Shown here piece by piece: positions 36,522 through 46,377 of a stretch of 64,000 bases of DNA. The stretch covers positions 2,652,804 to 2,716,803 of the forward strand of contig BCHH01000005.1 of the NCBI GenBank assembly GCA_001599595.1. The letters run 5' to 3'. The translations under genes and the position numbers were made by a program. The notes beneath the pieces were generated by a model. It ran no database searches. It was not told where the DNA came from and worked only from the letters and a program-made list of their open reading frames with translations. Position 1 is the first letter of the stretch; each line of letters begins with the position of its first letter. Origin of the DNA: Beverwykella pulmonaria (Eukaryota > Ascomycota > Dothideomycetes > Pleosporales > Melanommataceae).

Positions 36522-37712
36522 TCACCTCCTCTTCGTCGCCGCTTTTCCCTTGCTCCCCTTTACCTTCACACTCTCCTTCGACTCCGGCTTCCTCTCCTCA
36601 GCCTTCGACGCCGCCGTGGTCTGCTTACCCATGTCCTTCGTCACCATCTTGGGCAGAAACTTGCCCACCCTTTTCTGATAAACTTGATACTCGGGGTACT
36701 TCCTCGCAGACAACAGCTCCGTAAACCACGTACTTGCCTGGAACAAAATGAGATACCCAAACGCGCCCGCAAACGCCCAATTCATGTACACCCAGCTCTC
36801 GCAGCAGCACCACTGGTACAGCGCAACCCAGACACCTTGTTCAGCCGCAAAGTTCGGGTGACGGGAGTAAGCCCAGAGACCGGTGGTGTTGAAGCCGCGG
36901 TCGAGTTGTTCGCGCGTGTAGGTGTAGGCGTTTGGGACCTTGGCTGTGGATTGGTAGAGGGCTCTCGCTTTGTAGAAGTTCCACTGTTGGTGGTCGGCGA
37001 AGAACTCAATAAGGACGAGCGCGAAGATGAATTTGGGGAAAAAGTTGTCGTAGGTGGTGAGGGTGTCGCCGGTGAGGCGCGCGGCGAGGAGGAGGATATA
37101 GGTTGGGGTTGTGATGGCGAAGAGGAGGAGCTGTGAATGAATGTTAGATGATGGATAGGCTAGGTGGAGGGGAAGGGGACTTGCACTCTGCGCTAGCGAA
37201 ATGAAGAAGACGTTGAAGAGGAACATCCAAAATGGCCCGAGGTAGTCTTTGACGACTTCCCACCTATAATCCTCGGACCCGATTTTGTATCCGCCTTTGC
37301 GCCAGTAGTTGAACGTCAGCCTCGCGCCCCACAGCACCGAAACCGCCATAACGTGATCCAGTCTCTGCGTCGGCAACCCGTTCCAGTGTGCCCATAATGT
37401 GTAGTGCGAGTTGTACACAGCGGGGAGGATACTCCACAGCCTGTCTATCTGCGAGTAGTTCTTATTGAGCTCTGAGATGACGAGCACTATGGGCACGAGA
37501 GCGAGCGCGAACGCGAGGGAGGTTATGAGCGGGTTGGTTGAGACGTAGAGCTCTTGCAGAGCTTCGAGGTCGTTGATGCGATCCAAGATTTGCTGCGGGA
37601 GCGCGTAGAGCTGCGGGAGGTATGGGAGGACGGTATGGGAGAAGTCCGCAGCTCCGGGAAGCGTTTTCACGGCGGGGAGAGCCATGTCGAGGGTTGAGGT
37701 CCCGAACAGCAT
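36522..37712 (-). CDS. DUF1295-family membrane oxidoreductase (steroid reductase-like)
   Basis: Exons 37712-37185 and 37130-36522 give 378 aa; without splicing the frame stays open as 396 aa. The intron 37184-37131 has a GCAAGT donor, a CTAAC branch site and CACAG acceptor, and removing its 18 codons restores the family sequence SLAQSLLLFAITTPTY. Several hydrophobic helices are visible (ITSLAFALALVPIVLVI, FIFALVLIEFF, WAFAGAFGYLILF). The motif SRHPNFAAEQGVW near residue 280 is typical of the DUF1295/isoprenylcysteine methyltransferase-like fold. The lysine-rich end (KGSKGKAATKRR) faces the cytosol. Members are ER or organelle membrane proteins; substrate unknown. An in-frame ATG ten codons downstream, at 37685, is an alternative start. 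Confidence 0.88.
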   Translation of the reverse strand: MLFGTSTLDMALPAVKTLPGAADFSHTVLPYLPQLYALPQQILDRINDLEALQELYVSTNPLITSLAFALALVPIVLVISELNKNYSQIDRLWSILPAVYNSHYTLWAHWNGLPTQRLDHVMAVSVLWGARLTFNYWRKGGYKIGSEDYRWEVVKDYLGPFWMFLFNVFFISLAQSASPLPLHLAYPSSNIHSQLLLFAITTPTYILLLAARLTGDTLTTYDNFFPKFIFALVLIEFFADHQQWNFYKARALYQSTAKVPNAYTYTREQLDRGFNTTGLWAYSRHPNFAAEQGVWVALYQWCCCESWVYMNWAFAGAFGYLILFQASTWFTELLSARKYPEYQVYQKRVGKFLPKMVTKDMGKQTTAASKAEERKPESKESVKVKGSKGKAATKRR

Positions 37713-37964
37713 CGTGACGGCTGATGGAGTGAACAGTGAAATTTCATGAGGTCATGGATATCCATAGATTGGCGGAGGCTGAACCAACCGACAGGTTGTC
37801 CTAGCGATCACTCGCTTAATTATTTGATTACAGTACCAGATTCAGAACCGCCTTAGTCAGCACACCGACTGACGCGATTTCCAAAACTTCAACGCGGTCT
37901 CACATGATTCCTTCACTCTACCGCTACCGGTGTCTCTCCATGGCCGAATCGTTAACGAGAAGCG
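37713..37964. promoter_or_regulatory. Shared divergent promoter, DUF1295 / TOP3
   Basis: Only 252 bp separate the two start codons on opposite strands. Confidence 0.55.
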
Positions 37965-40241
37965 ATGGTTAGGATCTTGTGCGTGGCGGAGAAGCCCTCG
38001 ATAGCAAAGGCTGTGGCGAACCATCTGGGAGGCCAGGTTCAAGCCGCAAGTCATCCAGCAACATGTGCCGAGTAGAAATGCTAATGCTCTTCGCAGGAAA
38101 ATGTCCGCGGCATCCAGTGGGTGAAGAACTACAAGTTCGACTACAACTTCCAGCGATGGGGCCAGTCTTCCGTCACGTTCACGTGCGTAGCAGGACATGT
38201 CAAGAGCTCCGACTTCAGCGACAGGTACCGGAAATGGCAGTCTTGCCAGCCCGTGGAGCTGTTCGAGGCGCCTATACAGACATTTGTTGCAGAGGTAAAT
38301 CCAGGTGTGCCGTCAGATGGATCGCCATGGCTGACCCGGATCAGGACAAGAAAGCCATCGCGAGCAACATTGAAGCACAGGCTCGAAACTGCTCGATTCT
38401 CTTCATTTGGACCGACTGCGACCGCGAAGGCGAGCACATCGGGACGGAGATCCGCGACATTGCCCTAAAAGCCAATCCCAATATGCAAGTGTGCAGGGCA
38501 AGATTTAGCAACATCGAAAGAGCGTACGTATTTCTCGTCATTACCAGCGGATCCCGCTGACGTGAGCGTAGGCACATCGTCAACGCTGCTCGCAATCCAA
38601 TTCCTTTGGACGAGGCACAAGCCAACGCCGTGGCCGCCCGGATCGAACTGGACCTCCGTTTGGGGGCCGCTTTTACGCGGATGCAAACACTAGCTCTCCA
38701 GGCTATGATCCCCCAGCAAGGCGAGGAGATGAAGAAAGTCATCAGCTATGGATCATGCCAGTTCCCTACCCTGGGCTTTGTTGTGGATCGATATCTTCGC
38801 GTGCGCAACTTCGTCCCGGAGCCATTCTGGTACATCAAAGTGGTCCACGAGAAAGACGCCATCCCTGTCAAGTTCTCATGGGCTCGTGGCCATTTGTTCG
38901 ACAGAATGGCGGTGACGATTCTATTCGAGAAGTGTCTCATTTCCAAAACGGCAAAGGTTACCAAGATGCTGAAGAAGCCGACCAAAAAGTGGAAACCGCT
39001 TCCCTTGACTACCGTCGAACTACAAAAGATGGGCAGTCTGTTTCTGAGAATGACCTCTCAGGACGTCATGACTACAGCCGAGGCGCTGTATACAAAAGGA
39101 TGGATCAGCTACCCGCGCACGGAGACAGACCAGTTCGACAAAGGCATGGACCTGAGAAGGCTCGTCGAGAAACAGCAACAGGACAACCGCTGGGGCCCCT
39201 TTGCTCAAGGACTTATGAACGGCGGCTTCAACCAGCCTCGCAACGGCCGAAACAACGACAAAGCCCATCCGCCCATCCACCCAGTCAACTATGTCGCGCC
39301 AGCGCAGCTCAGCGACAGCGAGAAGAAGGTGTATGAATTCGTAGTGCGGCGGTTTCTGGCATGCTGCTCTGAGGATGCTACAGGCGAAGCTACCGACATT
39401 GACATTGAGTATGGCGAAGAAACGTTCCGCGCACATGGTCTCACTGTCTTGGCAAGGAATTACCTCGAGGTTTATCCATACGACAAATGGGAAAGCAGCC
39501 AGGCGCTTCCGCAGTACACGGTCGGCGAAACATTCGAACCCAAGGAGGTCACAATGCTCGATGGGCAGACTTCGGCCCCCAGCTACCTAACCGAGCCCGA
39601 ACTCATCTCTCTGATGGATGCCAATGGAATCGGCACAGACGCCACCATGGCCGAGCATATCGCGAAGATCAAGGAGCGCGAATATGTGATCGCTAGGCCG
39701 AGGGGAGGAGGCGCCGCCAGCGGCGGCAACGGCACGGCAAACAGAGGGAGCGGCCGAGGCCGAGGAAGGGGGAGAGAAGGGGGACGGGGTGGGCGGAGTG
39801 GGCGAGGTGGGCGAGGTGGTGCAGCTGTACCGAGTGGAGGAGGTGGTGCTGGGGGCGGAGTGCAAGAGTTCATTCCGACCACGCTGGGTATTGCTCTCAT
39901 CGAGGGATACGACAATGTGGGGTTTGAGACGAGCCTTAGCAAGCCGTTTCTGCGCAAAGAGGTAAGGCGCCGCTGGTGTTGTGCAGCAGCGATATTCACT
40001 AATTATCGGTAGATGGAGGTTCAGATGAAGGCAATCTGCGAAGGGCGCAGCACACGCAACGACGTTGTGCAGCAGAACCTGGAGCAGTACAGAGCCGTGT
40101 TCACTCGCACCACACAGCAGATACACGTGCTCAAGGCTGTAAGTCGCGCAGTCTACATGGTTGTCGAAGCAGCAGCTGATGTTTGAGCTACGTGTACAGG
40201 CGATCCGGAAGTACGTGGTGGGCGAAGCGAATCACGGCTGA
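37965..40241 (+). CDS. TOP3: DNA topoisomerase III (type IA)
   Basis: Six exons join to 671 aa: 37965-38045, 38097-38294, 38345-38523, 38572-39961, 40013-40138 and 40200-40241. The TOPRIM domain opens with ILCVAEKPSIAK and has the acidic motif WTDCDREGEH (Asp117, Asp119, Glu123). The catalytic tyrosine is Tyr333 (GWISYPRTETDQF), followed by DANGIGTDATMAEH. The enzyme passes single DNA strands and, with a RecQ helicase and RMI1, dissolves recombination intermediates in the nucleus. A Gly/Arg-rich RGG-like insert (about residues 526-583) interrupts the core before FIPTTLGIALIEGYD. Intron 1 is best read as GC-AG (donor GCAAGT at 38046); a GTTCAAG donor 9 nt upstream would also keep the frame. 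There is no C-terminal zinc tail, as in yeast TOP3. Confidence 0.95.
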
Positions 40242-41427
40242 GGCATTTTCCACGAGGCGAGCTTGTCGCCATCGCGACAAGTGGCCTGTCCCAGCAATGG
40301 GGAGGGGATGGGTTTGCGGGAGAGGTACTGCATCGCCGCTTGCGGCGTTTTGCGGGGTGGTGTTGTTGTTGTTGTTTTTCTGTTCGGCCAATCGCTGGCA
40401 GAAGCAAGCTCACGTCTTCCATTGAGCCCCCTCACGGCATGCCTATCGGCTCTGCAAGCTCTCTTCCCAGGTACTGCAATCCACGCGGTGCACAGGAACA
40501 GAGCGAACATCGGAGCGAGACCCCACGAGCGATAAGGCCAATGGGTGTCGGAGCTGGGGCCGGGTGGTGAGATGGTTGGGGCATTTGATATGGACAATTC
40601 GGGTAGCGATGGGACGGAGCAAAGGCTATCTCTCGCGACGGGGCTGCCAGGGCTCTGTTCTCGACGCTGTTGAGCTCCACATTGAGCAGCGCTGGTGACG
40701 GCATACCTGAGGCTCCTGTCTAGCATGGGGCCACGGTAAGCGTAATCATGTCCGCGTGGGCAAGGACACCACTGCCATTGCCCTGATTGCGCCGCAGAGC
40801 GTCTGATGACTGCGCTGATGTGGTCGATTCGAACTGCAGCACGTTCCCGGCTGTGTGGCGCTGACAGGGGCGCTGACGGGGGTCACATGGGGCAGTCGCG
40901 GCCCTGCCAGTAGCATCAGCCAGGGGCGCGCCTTCCTTGGTCCCGGCGTCGGTGACTCTGGCTGGTGTGCGTGAACCTTATCTTGGGCTGTCCCAGCTCT
41001 CCCTCCCCAACTACAACAGCAACAACAATAAAGACAAAGACTCGCCCGCAACCACAACAACCGCTTCGATACCGTCCGCCGCACGCACACGCACCATCAC
41101 TGCCCGCTCGACGCCGCGCCCCAGTCCCGACTCCCCAGATCATCCCTTTCCGTCGCTGATCCCATCGCCGATCCGCAAACGGTTCCGAACGGCAAAGCTC
41201 CTTCACTGCAGCTTGCCCTCAACACCCGTCGATACGCGGCCGCCTTTCCTCGCCCGCAATCAACAGCACCCTCCTCCCACGAAACAAGACAGCACCGTCG
41301 CTGTCTTTCTGCCTCTCGTCCTCTCCTCCGCGCTGCTGCCCCTTCGGTCAGACAGTGCCACCCTGACTCACACCACGTCAGCTGCTGCCCAGCTCCCATC
41401 CCAACCCGTTCAGGACCGACCGTCGCT
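40242..41427. other. Long leader/promoter of STB3, no gene seen
   Basis: About 1.2 kb precede the STB3 start. The last 400 bp are C/A-rich like a fungal 5' UTR. Reading frames on both strands are low complexity and lack domains. Confidence 0.5.
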
Positions 41428-42594
41428 ATGGCTACTGCGCAAGCCAGCAAGCCCGTCTCCAACATTGCTGTCGCCTTTGCGACGCAGTCGGCCCCCTCGA
41501 ACATACCCATACCCCACGATGGAGGCCAGGCCTCTGCCCCTACCCGTCCGGGCATGCCCCCCACGCCTCCCAGCTCCATGTCTGCGAGCCTCCCCACCCA
41601 CAAACATCGGCCTGGGATGCCCGCGGTGGCAAGGCCGCCGATATCCGAGCATGTGGACATGGACATCGACCTCCAGGATGCCGTCGAGCACGCTGCGGCG
41701 CAAGACCTGCCCGCAGCTGCCCTCTCGCGGGAGGCACTGGCCGGCTTAGATGCCACGCGCCAGATTACCGCCATCATGCTTGCTAAGCATCATCTGCCAG
41801 GCATCATCCTCGGCCACGGCGCCATGCCCATCCGCGAGATGATGGCCCACCTCACCCAATCCGTTCCCGGCTTCTCGCGACTCGCTCCGTCCAAGGCCCG
41901 CAGGCTGATCGTCGCCGCGCTGGAACATCGCGCTGGTGGCGGTCTCAACGGGGAGGTCAAGTTCGAGAAGGTTGGATGGGGGCGCTGGAGCGTGGCAGGG
42001 CAATCGTCCCAGTCTGTGCGAGGGGTTCCCATCGGGACGCAGAACGCGTCGCATTCCGGGCCCACACCCCCCGCCAGCGTAGACAGCGTTGGCGGTCTCC
42101 AAATCCCCAAGAATATGCGCAACCACAACGACGCCTACTCGGGGAGCTGGGCAGCAGGCTCGATGGGCAGCTCTCAAGACGAAGAAATGGCGGACAGGAT
42201 GTCACTAGACGGCTCCGAGTCCTCCGATTCCGACGCGTCCGACATGGATCTGGAAAACGACCTTGACGACGACACGGATCAGGAGGATTGGGCAGCCATA
42301 GGGCCAGAGACCCTCCGCGACCGGCCTCGCGGTAACATGCGGACCAAATACCGCGATTACAACTACCTTTCTCGAACATCGGGCGCACGGTTCCGCTCGG
42401 CCTCGGCACAGTCCGTGTCGCTTTCTCGTGCCGGAAAGACCACTCCGGCTTTTAATAATACTGCTTCTTCTCTTTCAGCATCCCGTGGCAACACGGGCAC
42501 CCTTCATGCATCGTCTTCAGGAGTTATGGGAACGGGAGGGCCTGCCGCAGAGCGCGACGCCATCGAGGCACTGCTCGCAATGGGCTCCATGTAG
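41428..42594 (+). CDS. STB3: Putative Sin3-binding protein STB3
   Basis: A single exon of 388 aa. A disordered, Pro/Ser-rich N-terminus leads to the conserved STB3 domain: LPGIILGHGAMPIREMMAHL, then VPGFSRLAPSKARRLIVAALE and GEVKFEKVGWGRW. After it come an acidic segment (SLDGSESSDSDASDMDLEND) and a Ser-rich end with RYRDYNYLSR-like residues. Stb3 binds the ribosomal RNA processing element in promoters and recruits Sin3 deacetylase to control ribosome biogenesis genes in yeast. In this gene the domain is intact. The start is the first ATG after a C/A-rich leader. Confidence 0.9.
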   Translation: MATAQASKPVSNIAVAFATQSAPSNIPIPHDGGQASAPTRPGMPPTPPSSMSASLPTHKHRPGMPAVARPPISEHVDMDIDLQDAVEHAAAQDLPAAALSREALAGLDATRQITAIMLAKHHLPGIILGHGAMPIREMMAHLTQSVPGFSRLAPSKARRLIVAALEHRAGGGLNGEVKFEKVGWGRWSVAGQSSQSVRGVPIGTQNASHSGPTPPASVDSVGGLQIPKNMRNHNDAYSGSWAAGSMGSSQDEEMADRMSLDGSESSDSDASDMDLENDLDDDTDQEDWAAIGPETLRDRPRGNMRTKYRDYNYLSRTSGARFRSASAQSVSLSRAGKTTPAFNNTASSLSASRGNTGTLHASSSGVMGTGGPAAERDAIEALLAMGSM

Positions 42595-45500
42595 CATTCA
42601 ACATTGGGATTGGCGTTATCTTGTCTACCTGGGATATGGGCGGATGATACCATTGAGCGACTACGATATCATTAATTTTGGGACATGATGATATTAGCTC
42701 TGGGATTCGCTGGACAGGATTTTTGAGTTTTGTCGTGTTTCTGTTTTTGTCATACCCTCTTCAATTTTCGATTGGGAAGATCCCGTCAAGTGCTGATGCG
42801 ATCCATCATGTGGGTTAACTGGGTCTTTTCATTGTCGTTTATAGCTCGATATTTTCGGCATATTCACCTCAACTTCTTCGGCGTGGGAGGGGCAGAGTTT
42901 CGTCTGTGGGTACGCAACAGAATGTTTTCTTTTCCCTACAAAATTCTCGGCCGGTCGTCTCACCGGCTGGGTAGTGATGGACGGAAGAAAGACTGCTGGT
43001 GCTATTCTCGTTGGGGAACCTTTTCGCTTTTTCTTGCCTGAACTTTGTATATACTTAGTGTCATATTGCTTGACAAACCACTCTGCTCTACTGGCATGCT
43101 ACCTCGGTAGTGAGTCTCAACGCTGCAGGACAGCAGCGCGAGCGAGGACCCCATTCAATATAAGACTTGCTCGGTAATGCCTCACGGGGTACCTTACTTG
43201 ATGCATGCTTACTTATTTGAGACTATACTGTTCTACTACTTTTTGCTTCAGCCACTGTGTTTCTTAATTGATGGGAGTCGCTCTTCTCTTGTCAAGTCCG
43301 ATAGGGCACCATCACAAGCGCGTTATGGCATTGTTAGGAGAATTGGTTTTTTCTTCAGCTACTCAAAAGACAAGTTTGATATATATATGGGGGTGGAACT
43401 AACAAAGGCTGCAGTAACCTGAGGTTGAATGAGGGGCATATATATAAGTGTCTGGATTCTCGACAAGACACTGGCATCGCAAGGCTGAATATCACCTAAG
43501 CACAAAACGAGGAAGTAAAACATACACGGCACGCATACGGCGAGTACCTCCTTCAAACAGTGAATAGTACAAGCGAGTCGTCTTTAGATCTTTCTACCTA
43601 CCTCCCCTCGTATCTGTGGTTCCCGAAACAGTTCCTCAGTCCACCTAGCTGTGCAGTTGTGCCCAACTCGCCACGTACCTCACCCGAACCCGCACCCGCA
43701 TCCCCCGCTGTCAAAGTCCCGCAGCAGCCGCCGCACGGTCACGTAGACGCTCAGCCAGTCTCGCCCCAGGTCTCGGCTCCAATCACACGGAATAATGGGT
43801 CCGGGGTCCATACCTGGCCTCCGACCCCCTCGCATATCAGTGGTGAGGTCACCTACCCAGTCGAGATGCTAACTATGGAGTCTTGCCTTCTTTACATATG
43901 GTATAGGAATACGTAGGTGGTTGTTGATGTATAATTGCGTGTATGCTCTCGATGTGGTAGGAGATGCGAAGGGAAGATGCGAAGGGGGAGAATTGATTGA
44001 TCATAAGATCGGGAACACGGAGCCGTGCTTCACGCAACATTTCATCACTCTCTTATCATACTCGTATGTACGTAGACCCCCCTAGTATGTTGGCCAGGCA
44101 TGTACAGTCCTTCACGGCTGTCTATTCGTTAACAGCACAATCATGGTGCAGAGTTGTGCTTTTTCAGCGTGAGCTTGCTCCTACCGGACGTAAAAGTGCA
44201 GTCGGCTTTACTATTAGGACATGGTAAGAAGTACAAAAGTCATTTCAAGTGGTCAGAAAGTCTCTAAGAGCTGGGGTAATCCTCCTTCTCGCGCGAGCCA
44301 TATTGCCCCGTACGAAGAAAGGCTCGCCCCAATGGTCATGACAACTACCAGGAGAGCAACATGAGTCCACGGGTGAACGCCAAAGTATCTACACCACGGT
44401 CTCCCACGGCCCAGGTGCAAGATATGACGAGACACGCCACATACAGCTCCCTTGGTGTTGAGCGCAGCAGCCGCCACGCCCGCCCTCGTACCAATGACAT
44501 ACCGAGTCCGGGGTCCAGGGTCGTTCCCGCCCCCCGCACTTGAATGGTAAAGGTATGCCGCCCAGTCAAGAGTACGACTACCGAGTCTTGACCGAGAGTG
44601 CTGACTGGGCATTCAAAGAGTTTGACATGGCCGTGTTAGTGATGAGATCGATTGTCACTGGACGGTGAACTGTGGTCCCATGGCGGGATACGTAGGTGGT
44701 ATGGGTACATCGCTGCGGTGGGACTTGTAGATGTATATACTACAGAAAGCTGTACGTGGGACAAGAGGTGTCCAGGGAAAGGGGGAAGCGATTGTTGTGT
44801 TCAGACACGGAATGGGCCGTCCGATCAAAACAGGTGCAGTGTAGCAGTGTAAGGTTGTAACGAAACGAGCAGAACATACTTATACACAAGTAAACTTGCT
44901 CACGGTTGAAACAGAGTCTGTCACTCATGGCAGCCTTGCATTACCGTCCCCACACTCCCAAAAGCAACCCAAGCTCTCCTTTCCTCCATCAGCTCACGCA
45001 CAGCCCATCATGCTACTAACCAGCACATCTACCTCTTTCCTTTTTTCGTGGATCTCGTCTGCTCCTTATTCCAATGAGGCTATCAAGTGACCCTCCAAGT
45101 CTCACGCTTGGGCCCAAAGCGGAAACTCGTCCCCACGAAACTTGCTCAAACAGGGTATAGTGCATACAGGACCGTCGCCACCCTCATGATCAGATAGGCT
45201 GGGTGTAAGCGATATGTTGATGGAGGAAGCCAGGGAATGAGGGGGGAACTAGGTAGGTGGCAGTGGTAGTGGGCGGATATCGGCACAGGCCGAAAACGGG
45301 GGGGAGTAGAACGCGTGGTTGAAGGCTGCAGAAGCGGAGACCCAGACACCCCAGACGCTGGTTCCTTTTCAAACCATCAGTCCATGAGCAAGTGGGTTAG
45401 GTGGTGTAAAGAGTAACGTAACACACCCCAGAAGGTGCTATGTCATCAATCAGTTTGTGATAGATAAAGACCCCGCTCTGCCCCTCCTTCCTTCCTTCTC

Positions 45501-45604
45501 TTTCTTCTACCACCACGCCACCACGACTCAGACTTCAACATCAAACATCAGCATCAACAACAAGCCACCTTTTCTCAACCCAACCCAACCCAAATATCTT
45601 CAAT
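42595..45604. other. Gene-poor tract of 3 kb with a diverged duplicated block
   Basis: Includes the 3' region of STB3 and the promoter side of metallothionein. Blocks at about 43782-43895 and 44500-44595 are related (see findings). The frame at 44253-44612 (minus) has a hydrophobic stretch (VALLVVVMTIGASL), but I cannot place it in a family. The last 120 bp are a CA-rich leader. Confidence 0.45.
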
Positions 45605-45688
45605 ATGCCTGGCTGCGGAACTGAGGGCTGCTCGTGCGCCGACTGCGGATGCGCTGCTGGAGCTTGCAACTGCGGAAAATGTCAGTAG
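45605..45688 (+). CDS. Metallothionein (27 residues, Cys-rich)
   Basis: The frame from the ATG at 45605 encodes 27 residues with eight cysteines at positions 4, 9, 11, 14, 16, 21, 23 and 26, arranged mainly as C-x-C and C-x2-C, ending KCQ-stop. It has no aromatic residues. This is the composition of fungal copper/cadmium metallothioneins such as that of Neurospora (26 residues, seven Cys), which bind Cu(I) in the cytosol and are induced by metal. A typical CA-rich leader precedes the ATG. A weak GTCAGT donor at 45681 plus TACTAAC at 45857-45863 and an acceptor at 45879-45880 could form an intron; splicing would put TAA right after Lys25 and leave seven cysteines. Both readings give a metallothionein. 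Confidence 0.87.
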   Translation: MPGCGTEGCSCADCGCAAGACNCGKCQ

Positions 45689-46377
45689 TCGTTACCTCTC
45701 CCTCCGTCCCCCACCACCCCAAGACAGAAGACCCGAGGGTAGAGCATATGCAGATGAGGAGACATCTGCCTCGGTCGCAATGCCCAGCTCCTACCTCCAT
45801 GCTTGCCTCATTCTCCACCTCTTGCTCCCTCGCTCGCTCAGTCCGAGACAGCCATGTACTAACTATCATCCCCTCAATAGAAATTCCAACTTCCTCTCAC
45901 CCCACACATTCGACCAAGAACTCGAGGAATGGCTCGCTTTCGCCTCGACACCAATCCTGTCATGACAAACCGATAAAGACACTCTCTTCCCACACTCGTT
46001 TACGATTAGGGAGTGATGGCAGGACGGCAACAATGATGTGACGGGGCTGCATTTACGAATGGGCGGATTGATGCATGTATAAATCGAACAATAGAAAATG
46101 AACAGGTGCATACCTACTTCCTATCCATGCTATGCATGGCCCTTGTGAATTATACGCATTGTGACTGCTTGCGACTGCGACTGCGAACCCACCACTCTTA
46201 TCTATCTCCTTTCTCACCAGGAATGTAGATGTCTCGGAAGTCGTAGCGCCGTGGGTATTGTACTGCGTTTACCTCTCTATCTGGCCCAACCCAGCCCCAT
46301 CCAATCCGATCCACGTCACTCCATTCCTTCAGACCTACTTCGTGCCTAATAACCCCCCCTCTTGCCCACCCAGGTCC
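45689..46377. other. 3' region of metallothionein, no gene seen
   Basis: Contains the possible intron acceptor of the metallothionein transcript and no other coding signal. Confidence 0.5.

Noticed and set aside
43560..43916. 118-aa plus-strand frame
   Set aside because: Pro/Ser-rich, no domain, and it overlaps the diverged repeat read better on the other strand.
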